NCBI GenBank assembly: GCA_017792445.1
Contig: CP051232.1
Location: forward strand, 1,674,001-1,738,000
Reading direction: 5' to 3'
Length of the DNA: 64,000 nt
DNA from: Maritimibacter sp.
Lineage (GTDB): Bacteria > Pseudomonadota > Alphaproteobacteria > Rhodobacterales > Rhodobacteraceae
The notes under the pieces are model-generated. The model searched no databases, was not told the DNA's origin, and saw only the letters and a program-made list of their open reading frames with translations. Position numbers and translations under genes: made by a program. Below are positions 36,488-44,633 of the stretch, piece by piece. Numbering within the stretch: position 1 is the stretch's first letter; every line of letters begins with the position of its first letter.

Positions 36488-37135
36488 ATGTTCGAAGACA
36501 ATCCCTTCGAGATCATTCCGAACTACGAGGACTGTGACAAAGAACTCTCCGCCATCGCGCCGTCGGGATATTGTCTTGTCCTTCATGCGCACGTCTGGAA
36601 GACAAAGTTCGTCTACAGCACTTACCCCGAAGCCTGGCGCGATCATTACGACACCCACAATCTTGTGGTGCTGGATCCCGTGGTGCTTTGGGGCATGGTG
36701 AACACCGGCACGACGCGGTGGAGCGGTCTGGACAACGTGCAGCGCGTGACAGCCGACTACGTCATGACCCGCGCCAAGGATTTCGGACTGGCCTACGGCG
36801 CCGTCGCGGTCACCCGCAGCAAGCACCTTCGGAACAAGAAATGCCTGCTGGCTGTCTCGCGGCCCGACCGCGAATTGACGTCAGAGGAAATCGCACGGGT
36901 CGCCGAGATCCTCGACCATATCGTGACGGTCCACGACGGGCGGCTTGGCCTGTCGGACGTGGACATCCAGACAATACGGACGCTGGCGCTTGGGTATTCG
37001 CAGGACGAGATCGCCAAGCAGATGCACACCTCGCGCGATACCGTGAAAAAACGTATCGAGCGGATCCGGAAGAAGATTGGGGCGCGAAACGCCACACATG
37101 TGGTGTCGATCGCGCTTTCTCATAGCCTAGTTTAG
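36488..37135 (+). CDS. LuxR-family transcriptional regulator with autoinducer-binding domain (solo)
   Basis: A 215-residue regulator from ATG 36488. The N-terminal half resembles the acyl-homoserine-lactone-binding domain: YPEAWRDHYDTHNLVVLDPV keeps the Trp, Tyr, Asp and Pro of the ligand pocket, and TTRWSG the later Trp. The C-terminal helix-turn-helix is LGYSQDEIAKQMHTSRDTVK then KRIERIRKKIGARNATHVV. No luxI synthase is next to it, so it is a solo sensor. ATG 36416 would add 24 residues that look non-native (ATGTTCCGRGATEVTC), but the ribosome site for 36488 (GAGG, 11 nt away) is also modest. It stands at the head of the flagellar cluster and may link signalling to motility. Confidence 0.82.
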   Translation: MFEDNPFEIIPNYEDCDKELSAIAPSGYCLVLHAHVWKTKFVYSTYPEAWRDHYDTHNLVVLDPVVLWGMVNTGTTRWSGLDNVQRVTADYVMTRAKDFGLAYGAVAVTRSKHLRNKKCLLAVSRPDRELTSEEIARVAEILDHIVTVHDGRLGLSDVDIQTIRTLALGYSQDEIAKQMHTSRDTVKKRIERIRKKIGARNATHVVSIALSHSLV

Positions 37136-37375
37136 GCAGTTTAAGGCTTCTTCGGGGCAACGGTCCCCTATTGGGTAAAACGATCAAAATATCTGTAGCT
37201 GGGCAGGAATCCGCCCGTTAACCATCAATTGTCTCTGGTCCGAGACGATGGGAAACACTTGAATTTCCGTAATGGAAACGGGCTTTTGCCTGTTCGTGTT
37301 CGCGGTCTGACGATCGCAGAGAGAGTCCGCGCGCCGGAAATACGGCGTTTCGCGAATAGAGAAGGATTGCAGTCC

Positions 37376-37900
37376 ATGCAGCTGGTCGACCTGACACCCT
37401 TTCGCCATTCGGTTCTTGATGCGGCAACTGAGGACGGAGTCCTTCATATCGGCCCGATACACAGGACGGACGCACAGTCGATCGTCGATCTGCTGTCCAA
37501 CCTCGGGCTGACGACCGGCGCGGATGACGCGATCCGGCTTACCGCGCAGGGCAAGGACATGGTTTCGATGGCGGTGACGGGCATGGATGTCACCGGCTAC
37601 CTGATGGAAGACTTCGGGATCGAGGCCGAGACCGAGGCGCTGGACGCCTTCATTCTGCGCGCCTGCCCGGCTGGAACGCCGATCTCGCTGCGTGGTCACT
37701 ATCACCCGGACGACGAGACGCGGATCACTTCGGTCATGACGGCCCTGCACGATGGCCGCCGTGTCACGTGGACCAGCTTTCGGCTTCGGATGCGCGACGG
37801 CGAAACGCTGCGCCTGTCCGATACGCCGGGCACCTTCCCGATGGTGCAGGGCTATGCGGCAGCCGCGTCGGCCTTGCCGGCCGAACGCGCCTTTGCCTGA
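37376..37900 (+). CDS. Unknown protein at the head of the flagellar cluster
   Basis: A 174-residue soluble protein beginning MQLVDLTPFRHSVLDAATED. No domain is recognised. It is mixed alpha/beta, with DAQSIVDLLSNLGLTTGADD and a basic strand VTWTSFRLRMRDGETLRLSD. ATG 37376 is preferred because AAGGA lies 9 nt upstream; the frame extends to a TTG at 37229 without support. It lies between the LuxR-type gene and the convergent atypical response regulator, so a regulatory role is possible but unproven. Confidence 0.6.
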   Translation: MQLVDLTPFRHSVLDAATEDGVLHIGPIHRTDAQSIVDLLSNLGLTTGADDAIRLTAQGKDMVSMAVTGMDVTGYLMEDFGIEAETEALDAFILRACPAGTPISLRGHYHPDDETRITSVMTALHDGRRVTWTSFRLRMRDGETLRLSDTPGTFPMVQGYAAAASALPAERAFA

Positions 37901-37909
37901 CGCGGGCGC

Positions 37910-38614
37910 CTAGCCCGCCGCCGCCCCCTCTCCTTCCAGCGCATAGCCCTTTCCGGTGTAGGTCCGGATCATGCTTGCGCCGTCGCCCGAATGGGCCTCG
38001 ATCTTCTTGCGCAGCTTGCAGATGTGGACATCCAGCGCCTTCATATAGGGCTGATAGTCCGCCAGCGCGTACAGCGCGTCGAACAGCGCGTCGCGTCGCA
38101 CCACCTTCCCGGAATTCAGCGCAAGGATCCGAAGGATCGTGTTCTCGCTGGACGACAGACGGATCGGCTGGCCGTCGAATTCGGGGTGGCGGCCGTCGAG
38201 ATAAACCGTTAGCCCGCCCGAGCGCACCTCTTGCGAGCGCAGGCCATGGTGGCGGCGCGTGACCGAGCGCAGCCGCGCCGCGATCTCGACCGCCGCGAAG
38301 GGCGGGCCGACGACATCGTCCGCCCCGTCATCCAGAATGCGCGCAACCTCGTCCGGGTCCAGTTCGTCCTGCAAGACCACCAGAGGATTCGCCACGCCGG
38401 CGGCGCGCATCCTGCGCACCTGCCCCGCCGCGTCCCGTTCCGGCATCAGGCCCAGCAGGACGGGCAGCAGACTCGCCGCGCCTTCGTCCAACCCGGCCAT
38501 CCCCGATTCGATGGCCGCTTTCGGCAGATCTTCGACCGTAAGCCCTTGTCTCGGCAGGGCAGAAAACAGCCGTTCCGCGCGGCTGAAGTCCTGATCGTGC
38601 AAAATTACCCGCAT
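37910..38614 (-). CDS. CtrA/FtcR-like atypical response regulator (flagellar regulator candidate)
   Basis: A 234-residue OmpR-family-type protein. The C-terminal winged helix (about 130-228) is close to CtrA: SSSENTILRILALNSGKVVR and ALDVHICKLRKKIEAH, then IRTYTGKGYALEG. The N-terminal receiver is degenerate: where the phospho-accepting Asp should be, the sequence is PVLLGLMPERD, and the usual KP pair after beta-5 is replaced in DDVVGPPFAAVE. It is probably not controlled by standard phosphorylation. The start at 38614 follows GGGAGC by 6 nt; a longer frame has no support. It is divergent from flgI, and resembles FtcR, the flagellar master regulator of Brucella, in layout. Confidence 0.8.
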   Translation of the reverse strand: MRVILHDQDFSRAERLFSALPRQGLTVEDLPKAAIESGMAGLDEGAASLLPVLLGLMPERDAAGQVRRMRAAGVANPLVVLQDELDPDEVARILDDGADDVVGPPFAAVEIAARLRSVTRRHHGLRSQEVRSGGLTVYLDGRHPEFDGQPIRLSSSENTILRILALNSGKVVRRDALFDALYALADYQPYMKALDVHICKLRKKIEAHSGDGASMIRTYTGKGYALEGEGAAAG

Positions 38615-38631
38615 GGGTGCTCCCGAGAAAC

Positions 38632-38763
38632 TTGCGAAAAACTTAAAGTAGGGTACATTGCAGTCCGGAGCCGGTTCAACGAAAAACCTTCGATCAGGGG
38701 AAGGAATCTGACGGAGCGGCGCAGGAACAGGCAATCGGCGCAGTGCGGCGATGTTGCGAATAA
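38632..38763. promoter_or_regulatory. Divergent control region between the atypical regulator and flgI, with TTGCGAA boxes
   Basis: TTGCGAAAAA at 38632-38641 and TTGCGAATAA at 38754-38763. The first lies 18 nt upstream of the regulator start, the second 46 nt upstream of flgI. An additional ACGAAAAACC occurs at 38679. A small dyad, ACCCGC-GATGT-GCGGGT (38772-38788), overlaps the flgI leader. Confidence 0.45.
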
Positions 38764-38808
38764 CGTAGTTTACCCGCGATGTGCGGGTTTAGGATTGGAT
38801 GCCTTGCG

Positions 38809-39915
38809 ATGCTCAAACGAGTTCTTCTTGCCCTGTCGCTTGCCCTGCCGCTGACGCTGGCGGCGGTCGACGCACAGGCGCAGGTCCGCCTCAAGGATAT
38901 CGTGAACTTTGAGGGCGTCCGTTCGAACCAGCTGATCGGGTATGGCCTTGTCGTGGGTCTGGACGGCACCGGCGACAGCATGCGGAACTCTCCCTTCACC
39001 CGGAAGTCCATCGAGGGGATGCTGTCGCGTCTCGGCGTCGGCAACCTGACGGGCGAGGGACTGAACACCAAGAACACCGCAGCGGTGATGGTGACGGCCA
39101 AGCTGCCGCCCTATGCCCGTCGCGGCAGCGAGATCGATATCGAGGTGTCCTCGCTTGGTGACGCCACCTCGTTGCGCGGCGGCACGCTTCTGGTGACCCC
39201 GCTTTCCGGCGCGGACGGGCAGATTTACGCGGTGGGGCAAGGTCCTGTCGCGGTGGGCGGATTCAGCTTTGAAGGTGTCGCGGCCAACGTGACCCGTGGC
39301 GTTCCGACCGTCGCGCGGATCGAGAACGGCGCGACGGTGGAACAGGAGATCGACTTTGACCTGCGCAAGATGACCAGTATCCGGCTGGCCCTGCGCAATC
39401 CCGATTTCACCACCGCCGCCCGCATCGCCGAGGTCATCAATGCGCAGGTGGGCATCGCCCATGCCGAGCCGCTGGACCCCGGCACAGTCGAGGTTCGCGT
39501 GCTGGACAAGGGCGACGTGATGGAAGCGCTGGCGACGATCGAGAACCTGCAAGTCGAACCCGATACGCCTGCGAAGGTGGTGATAGACGCAAAGTCCGGG
39601 ACCATCGTGATCGGCGCCGACGTGCGCATCGACGAGGTCGCGATCAGCCAGGGCGGTCTGACCGTCAGCATCAGCGAAAGCGCCGAGGTCAGCCAGCCCG
39701 AGCCCTTCAGCATCGGCGAGACCGTCATCGTTCCGCAGACCGATATCGAAGTCTACGAGCGCGACTCGGGCTTTGCCGTGGTCGGCGGGCAGGTCAGCCT
39801 GCGCGAATTGGTCGATGGTCTGAACGCCATCGGCATCGGCGCGCAAGAGATCATTTCCATCCTGCAGGCCATCAAGGCCGCAGGCGCACTTCACGCGGAT
39901 CTGGAGGTTATCTGA
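38809..39915 (+). CDS. flgI: Flagellar P-ring protein FlgI
   Basis: A 368-residue periplasmic protein forming the ring around the rod in the peptidoglycan layer. A signal peptide (MLKRVLLALSLALPLTLAAV, cleavage likely after AQA) precedes the conserved RLKDIVNFEGVRSNQLIGYG and GLVVGLDGTGDS. The end, LVDGLNAIGIGAQEIISILQ, is the FlgI signature. The start at 38809 is chosen by the signal peptide; an in-frame ATG at 38779 adds MCGFRIGCLA, which would spoil it. The stop overlaps the next start (TGATG). Confidence 0.95.
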   Translation: MLKRVLLALSLALPLTLAAVDAQAQVRLKDIVNFEGVRSNQLIGYGLVVGLDGTGDSMRNSPFTRKSIEGMLSRLGVGNLTGEGLNTKNTAAVMVTAKLPPYARRGSEIDIEVSSLGDATSLRGGTLLVTPLSGADGQIYAVGQGPVAVGGFSFEGVAANVTRGVPTVARIENGATVEQEIDFDLRKMTSIRLALRNPDFTTAARIAEVINAQVGIAHAEPLDPGTVEVRVLDKGDVMEALATIENLQVEPDTPAKVVIDAKSGTIVIGADVRIDEVAISQGGLTVSISESAEVSQPEPFSIGETVIVPQTDIEVYERDSGFAVVGGQVSLRELVDGLNAIGIGAQEIISILQAIKAAGALHADLEVI

Positions 39916-40196
39916 TGGACATCGATTCCAAGCCCATCCTGCATCCCCTGTCCGGCCCCCGGCCGGCCAGCCAGCCGACGAGCATCGAAGAGGCCGCGAT
40001 GGATTTCGAGGCCTCGTTCCTGGAAATCGCCTTCGCCACGATGATGGAGGACGCGATCCCCGCGCCTGCCGGCGGCTTTGGCGAGGAGATGTTCCGCAGC
40101 CAGCTGACCAAGGCTTTCGCGCGCGAAGTGGCAGAGGCCGGCGGCGTCGGTATCGCCCGCTCGGTCGCGGCGCAGTTGAAGGACTACATGGAATGA
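39915..40196 (+). CDS. flgJ: Rod-binding protein, FlgJ N-terminal-domain type
   Basis: A 93-residue protein equal to the rod-capping domain of FlgJ, with no muramidase domain, as is usual in alphaproteobacteria. AAMDFEASFLEIAFATMMED and GFGEEMFRSQLTKAFAREVA are the typical helical segments. It likely aids rod assembly beneath the P-ring. Overlaps flgI by 1 nt and the following gene by 4 nt. Confidence 0.82.
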   Translation: MDIDSKPILHPLSGPRPASQPTSIEEAAMDFEASFLEIAFATMMEDAIPAPAGGFGEEMFRSQLTKAFAREVAEAGGVGIARSVAAQLKDYME

Positions 40197-40708
40197 TCGG
40201 CGTCCCGAAAACCTCTGCCCTGTCGCGGCTTGGCATCCGCCTTGGTGAACGCAAAGCCCGCGACGGCGAAGACGGCACGGGATTGACCGACGAGGACGAG
40301 GGCAACATCGCCGAGTTCGAAAGGGTCCTGTCCTCGACGCTGGATTTTCTGCGCAAGGAGAACGGCGCGCTGGAGGCGAAGGATGTCGACCGCGTCGCGT
40401 CCTACTTCGACGAGAAGGCGCGATTGCTGGAAACGCTGGAACGCCGCCAGCCCGCGGTCGAGCCGTTTCTTTCGGTCGATGTTCCGGCGGTCGCACAATT
40501 GCGAAAATTAATCCGTGACCTCGCCGATCAGCTGGAAACCAACGAACGGCTTCTGCGCGGGATGGCGGACGCTTCACGCACGATTCTGGCCGAAGTAGAG
40601 CATCTACGCACGCGTCAAAGCCTGAAAGGCGTCTATGACAAGTCCGGTCAACTGCGTGGCGACGTGGCGCCGAAACCGGTGAAGAAGGGCTTCGAAAAAG
40701 ATTTTTGA
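40193..40708 (+). CDS. FlgN-like flagellar export chaperone (probable)
   Basis: A 171-residue helical protein with long amphipathic helices: ERVLSSTLDFLRKENGALEA, FDEKARLLETLERRQPAVEP and IRDLADQLETNERLLRGMAD. This helical bundle and the place after flgI-flgJ fit FlgN, the chaperone for hook-filament junction proteins FlgK and FlgL. The start overlaps the flgJ stop (ATGA). The C-terminal tail KPVKKGFEKDF is basic. Sequence identity with FlgN is weak by eye, so the call rests partly on context. Confidence 0.6.
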   Translation: MIGVPKTSALSRLGIRLGERKARDGEDGTGLTDEDEGNIAEFERVLSSTLDFLRKENGALEAKDVDRVASYFDEKARLLETLERRQPAVEPFLSVDVPAVAQLRKLIRDLADQLETNERLLRGMADASRTILAEVEHLRTRQSLKGVYDKSGQLRGDVAPKPVKKGFEKDF

Positions 40709-40709
40709 G

Positions 40710-40776
40710 GTTTTGCGAAAACGGAAACCTTCCGGAAACCTCCCTGCCGCTCTCCTCTCATGTCGGGCGATGCCCG
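40710..40776 (+). promoter_or_regulatory. Flagellin upstream region: palindrome, tandem 9-bp repeat and leader hairpin
   Basis: GTTTT-GCG-AAAAC (40710-40722) is a perfect palindrome that contains the TTGCGAAAA box. The 9-mer CGGAAACCT occurs at 40722-40730 and again at 40733-40741, an 11-bp (one helical turn) period. A hairpin CGGGC-GAT-GCCCG lies at 40764-40776, in the likely leader. The flagellin start is at 40833. Confidence 0.5.
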
Positions 40777-40832
40777 GCCGTCCCGCCAGAAGGCTCGGAC
40801 GTGCAGCAAGAAAGCAAAAGGAACTAGCCCCC

Positions 40833-41774
40833 ATGACTTCCATCATTACCAACACCTCCGCGATGAACGCCCTGCAGGCTCTGCGGTCGGTCAACAACAA
40901 CCTCGCCACCACTCAGGACCGCATTTCGACCGGCCTGAAAGTTGGCTCGGCCAAGGATAACGCGGCCTACTTCCAGATCTCCGAGACGATGAAGGGCGAC
41001 AGCTCGTCCTACGCTTCGATCAACGAAGGTCTGACCCTGACCAAGAACTCGGTCGCCACGGCCCGCCTCGGTGCCGAGACGATCCAGGACCTGGCTCAGG
41101 AATTCCTCGACAAGGTGGCATTCGCCCAGGGCGCCGAAGGCGGCCAAGGTGAAATCGAGAACGACCTCAACGAGATCGTCAAGCGCATGGAAACGACGCT
41201 CAGCCAGTCGACCTTCAACGGCGACGACATGCTGGGTGCCGGCTCTTACGCTGCGGGCTCGGTGGCCGGCTCTGCCATCGACGGTGCGACCGGCGCACTG
41301 ACCCGGGGCGCCAACGGCGACGCAACTGTCGGCGTTGATCGCAACGTGGTTACCGGCATCACCCGTGCTGGCGGCACTTTCGCCACCACCGACATCGTTG
41401 TGAAGACGCACGACATGGCCGAACTGGTCAGCGACTTCAAAGCGATCGCAACGGGCTTTGCCACCAACGCCGAAGTCGTCGCCACCGGCGAAGCCTTCCT
41501 GGCCGGCGCTCTTGCCTCGGTCGAGACGGTGCTGACCGACGTGACCGACATCGCCACCCAGCTGGGCCAGGCGGAAAGCTCGATCGAAGGCCAGCAGGAG
41601 TTCCTGAACCAGATGGTCGACAACATCGACAGCGGTGTGTCCTCGATGATCGACGCGGATATGGAAGAAGAAGCCGCGCGTCTTCAGGCGCTGCAGACCC
41701 AGCAGCAGCTGGCCACCCAGTCGCTCGCGATCGCCAACCAAGGCCCGTCGAGCGTTCTGAGCCTGTTCCAGTAA
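40833..41774 (+). CDS. fliC: Flagellin
   Basis: A 313-residue filament subunit. The conserved N-terminal part (MTSIITNTSAMNALQALRSV and NNLATTQDRISTGLKVGSAK) and C-terminal part (EAARLQALQTQQQLATQSLA and IANQGPSSVLSLFQ) flank a short variable middle (about 140-210). The start is ATG 40833 with AAAGGAA 10 nt upstream. Only one flagellin gene is in the window. It is preceded by a repeat-rich control region, followed by a strong terminator, and then by flaF and flbT, its post-transcriptional regulators. Confidence 0.95.
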   Translation: MTSIITNTSAMNALQALRSVNNNLATTQDRISTGLKVGSAKDNAAYFQISETMKGDSSSYASINEGLTLTKNSVATARLGAETIQDLAQEFLDKVAFAQGAEGGQGEIENDLNEIVKRMETTLSQSTFNGDDMLGAGSYAAGSVAGSAIDGATGALTRGANGDATVGVDRNVVTGITRAGGTFATTDIVVKTHDMAELVSDFKAIATGFATNAEVVATGEAFLAGALASVETVLTDVTDIATQLGQAESSIEGQQEFLNQMVDNIDSGVSSMIDADMEEEAARLQALQTQQQLATQSLAIANQGPSSVLSLFQ

Positions 41775-41823
41775 TGCTTGCCAGTGTTCACGTAATGATT
41801 GTCAGCAGTCGCTGAAGCGTATC

Positions 41824-41861
41824 GCCCGGCCTCGGATGACCGAGGTCGGGCTTCGTTCTTT
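41824..41861 (+). terminator. Flagellin terminator
   Basis: GCCCGGCCTCGG (41824-41835) pairs with CCGAGGTCGGGC (41840-41851) through 12 bp with one G-T pair and a 4-nt loop, followed by TTCGTTCTTT. It separates the highly expressed flagellin gene from flaF-flbT. Confidence 0.88.
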
Positions 41862-41896
41862 AAAGCCCCCGGGCCCGCACCAGAAGGTGACATCAG

Positions 41897-42292
41897 ATGA
41901 GCCTCGACGCATACAAGAAATCACTCAAGACCACCGAAACGCCGCGCGCGATGGAGCGCCGGATCCTGACCCAGATCACGTCGCGCCTCGATGCGCATCA
42001 GGCCGAATACGACGCCGCCGCCGAAGGTCCGTCGCGGCTGGGCATCCTTGCCGGACCGCTGCGGTCCGCGGTGCACGACAACGTCCGCCTGTGGCTTGGC
42101 TTCAAGGCCGACCTGCTGACGCCGGGCAACGAGCTTCCCCCCGAAACCCGCGCCGGTCTTCTGTCGCTGGCCGGTTTCGTCGAGCGCCAGAGCGGCCAGA
42201 TCATGAACGGCCGCGGCACCATCGAATCCCTGATCGCCGTGAACAAGCCGATCATCCAGGCCCTTCAGGGCCAGACTGTCGAGGCTGCGTGA
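41897..42292 (+). CDS. flaF: Flagellar biosynthesis regulator FlaF
   Basis: A 131-residue alphaproteobacterial protein. SLDAYKKSLKTTETPRAMER and the C-terminal ALQGQTVEAA region are typical. In Caulobacter FlaF promotes flagellin translation and secretion and opposes FlbT. The start has GAAGGTGACATC upstream. The stop overlaps flbT (TGATG). Confidence 0.9.
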   Translation: MSLDAYKKSLKTTETPRAMERRILTQITSRLDAHQAEYDAAAEGPSRLGILAGPLRSAVHDNVRLWLGFKADLLTPGNELPPETRAGLLSLAGFVERQSGQIMNGRGTIESLIAVNKPIIQALQGQTVEAA

Positions 42293-42720
42293 TGGGACTG
42301 ATCCTGAAAGTCAAAACCGGAGACCGCATCGTCATCAACGGCGCCGTCCTGCGCAACGCGGGCAAGGGCCAGATGTTCGTAGAGGTCGAGAACCGTTCCG
42401 ACGTCCTGCGCGGCGAAGAGATCCTGGCCGAGGACAAGGCCCAGACCCCCGTGCGGCGGCTGTGCCAGCTGATCCAGGTCGCCATGGTCAGCCGTGAATC
42501 GCGGGCCGAGATCCTGCCGCGCATCCATGACGGCATCACGGACCTGATGCAGGTCATGCAGAAAAGCCATGGCAAGGTTCTGGACCGCGTCCGCACCCAT
42601 GTCGATCAGGGCAACCTGTACGGAGCCTACCGTGTGCTGGGGCCCGTCATCCGCTACGAGGACAAGCTGCTGGCGATCTCTGCCGGGCTGTCCGATCCCG
42701 CAAAGGAATCGCACGCATGA
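42292..42720 (+). CDS. flbT: Flagellar biosynthesis repressor FlbT
   Basis: A 142-residue regulator. The opening LILKVKTGDRIVINGAVLRN and LCQLIQVAMVSRESRAEIL are characteristic. In Caulobacter FlbT binds the 5' leader of flagellin mRNA and destabilises it until the hook is complete; its target here is likely the leader around 40764-40832. The start overlaps flaF by 1 nt and the stop overlaps the next gene by 4 nt. Confidence 0.92.
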   Translation: MGLILKVKTGDRIVINGAVLRNAGKGQMFVEVENRSDVLRGEEILAEDKAQTPVRRLCQLIQVAMVSRESRAEILPRIHDGITDLMQVMQKSHGKVLDRVRTHVDQGNLYGAYRVLGPVIRYEDKLLAISAGLSDPAKESHA

Positions 42721-43523
42721 TCTCGACGGCCGGTCTGTCCCCTTTCATCGGCATCACCCTGGTCCGCGAGAACCGCGAGACCTTCGAGGCCGATGTCCAG
42801 CGCGATCCGATGTCCAAGCGCGAGATCGAATCGTTCCGCGAACGGATCGGCAGCGTAGAGACGGTCGAAGACCTTGTGAACGACTACGAGGTCTTCAGCT
42901 TCGTCATGAAAGCCTTCGGCATGGAAGAGGAAATCTATGCCAAGGCCATGATGAAAGAGATCTTCACCTCCGATCCCGAGGATGACACCTCGTTGATCAA
43001 CCGCCTGACCGACGACAAGTACACCAAGGCGAATGAAGAGCTTGGCTTCAATGCCGACGGCACCGCCGGCAGCAACTTTTCCGACCCCGACTGGATCGAG
43101 GAAATGGTCGACCGCTACACCACACAGCGGCTGATCGACACCCAGACCGATGTGAACGAAAGCGTCGGCATCGCGCTGGCCTTCGAGCAGAAGGTGTCGG
43201 GACTGACAAGCTGGTACAAGGTGCTGGCCGACACCGAGATGAAGGACTTCATCATGACCGCTTTCGGGATGCCCGAAAGCTCTGACAACGCAAGCGTCGA
43301 TTCCCTGAAGAAGATGCTTGAAAAGCGGATGGACATCGAGGACCTGCAAGACCCCGAGGTTCAGGAAAAGCTGATCCGCCAGTACTCGGCCTTCGCGGCC
43401 GCCACCGAAACCGACACCAGCCAGAACGCGGCGCTGACGCTGCTGACGCAGGGCAGTTCCTACAACATGGTGACGATCGACATCGACGCGATCCAGGGGT
43501 TCTCTGGCTACGGCACACGCTGA
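42717..43523 (+). CDS. DUF1217 family flagellar-cluster protein
   Basis: A 268-residue, acidic, mostly helical protein without a signal peptide. The repeated pattern of VLADTEMKDFIMTAFGMPES and LEKRMDIEDLQDPEVQEKLI, mirrored in the first half (YEVFSFVMKAFGMEEEIYAK), suggests two related helical halves. DUF1217 proteins occur in alphaproteobacterial flagellar clusters; their role is unclear. It is translationally coupled to flbT (ATGA) and ends at a bidirectional terminator. Confidence 0.78.
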   Translation: MISTAGLSPFIGITLVRENRETFEADVQRDPMSKREIESFRERIGSVETVEDLVNDYEVFSFVMKAFGMEEEIYAKAMMKEIFTSDPEDDTSLINRLTDDKYTKANEELGFNADGTAGSNFSDPDWIEEMVDRYTTQRLIDTQTDVNESVGIALAFEQKVSGLTSWYKVLADTEMKDFIMTAFGMPESSDNASVDSLKKMLEKRMDIEDLQDPEVQEKLIRQYSAFAAATETDTSQNAALTLLTQGSSYNMVTIDIDAIQGFSGYGTR

Positions 43524-43535
43524 CCGGAAGACATG

Positions 43536-43575
43536 AAAAAGCCGCGGCCCGGTGATCCCGGACCGCGGCTTTTTT
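43536..43575. terminator. Bidirectional terminator between convergent operons
   Basis: AAAAAGCCGCGG...CCGCGGCTTTTT: the arms 43536-43552 and 43558-43575 pair with one mismatch around a short loop. With A-runs on one side and T-runs on the other it serves both the plus-strand flagellin-regulator operon and the minus-strand fliF-fliG operon. Confidence 0.93.
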
Positions 43576-43582
43576 GTTGGCC

Positions 43583-44629
43583 TCAGACCATCTCGTCTTC
43601 GGTGCTGGGCAGGCGGATGATCTCCTGCCGGACAAGATCGTTGGTGATGTCGATAAGCGTCGCCTGCGCTTCGCGGCTTTCGCGTGCGCGGACCGGGCCC
43701 ATCTCTTTCATTTCCATTTCCAGCATCTCGCGCATGCGCTGGGTCAGCGCCGACATGAAGGCGCTGCGGATCTCGGACTTGGCGCCGCGCAGGGCCAGCG
43801 CCAGCGTGTTGCCCTCGGCCATCCGCATGATCCGCTGAAGCGAGGCGCTTTCCAGCTTCACCATGTCGTCGAAGGTGAACATCTTCTTGCGGATCTCGTC
43901 GAGTTCCTGCGGCACGCGCTCTTCCAGATCGCTGGACAGGCTTTCGAACACGCTGCCGTCCATCTTGTTGAACATGTCGGCCATCCGCTGCTGCGGATCG
44001 ACGGTCGACTTGCGGGTGGCCGCGCTGAGGAAATCGCTCACGATCACCTGCTCGAGGTTGTCGATCACGTTCCGCGACAGGGTGCCAAGGCCGATCATCC
44101 GCGTCGCGATCTCGGCCATCCGCTCGGCCCCGAACAGCGGCAGCACGCGCGCCGATACGGTGGGCTTCATCCGCGACAGGATCGCGGCGACGGTCTGGTC
44201 GTGCTCGCCCATCAGCCAGTTCGCGATGGTCTGCTCGTTCACGGCGGCGAAGGCGTCCCAGACATTCTGGCCGTGCGTCGGCGCGCGCAGGTCGCCCATG
44301 ATCTCGGAAATCGCGTCGTCGGACATAAAGCCCGACAGCATCCGCTCGGCGATCTGCACCGAACCCTCGACACCGGCGCCGCCGGACACGGTCTGCGAGA
44401 ACTCGCGGATCACCGACTCGACGGTGGTGGCCGGGATCGTGCCCAGCCGCGACATCGCCTGAATGACCGCCTGTATCTCGGATCGGGCCATCTTCTTCAT
44501 CATCACCGATCCGCGTTCCTCGCCGATGCAGAGGAACAGAACCGCGGCCTTCTCGACCCCGGTCAGCGGGATCTCTTCGGCGGCCAGTTGCAGCGGGAAG
44601 CTGGTGGCGTGGGGGTTGAGAACGTTCAC
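43583..44629 (-). CDS. fliG: Flagellar motor switch protein FliG
   Basis: A 348-residue rotor protein. The N-terminal part GVEKAAVLFLCIGEERGSVM contacts FliF; the middle domain includes LLGFMS-like ERMLSGFMSDDA; the C-terminal domain (about 240-345) carries the charged residues that meet MotA, and MFTFDDMVKLESASLQRIMR is the FliG signature. The first codon is GTG at 44629, supported by AGGA 7 nt upstream. It is the last gene of the minus-strand operon fliF-fliH-fliN-fliP-fliG. Confidence 0.94.
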   Translation of the reverse strand: MNVLNPHATSFPLQLAAEEIPLTGVEKAAVLFLCIGEERGSVMMKKMARSEIQAVIQAMSRLGTIPATTVESVIREFSQTVSGGAGVEGSVQIAERMLSGFMSDDAISEIMGDLRAPTHGQNVWDAFAAVNEQTIANWLMGEHDQTVAAILSRMKPTVSARVLPLFGAERMAEIATRMIGLGTLSRNVIDNLEQVIVSDFLSAATRKSTVDPQQRMADMFNKMDGSVFESLSSDLEERVPQELDEIRKKMFTFDDMVKLESASLQRIMRMAEGNTLALALRGAKSEIRSAFMSALTQRMREMLEMEMKEMGPVRARESREAQATLIDITNDLVRQEIIRLPSTEDEMV

Positions 44630-44633
44630 GTGG

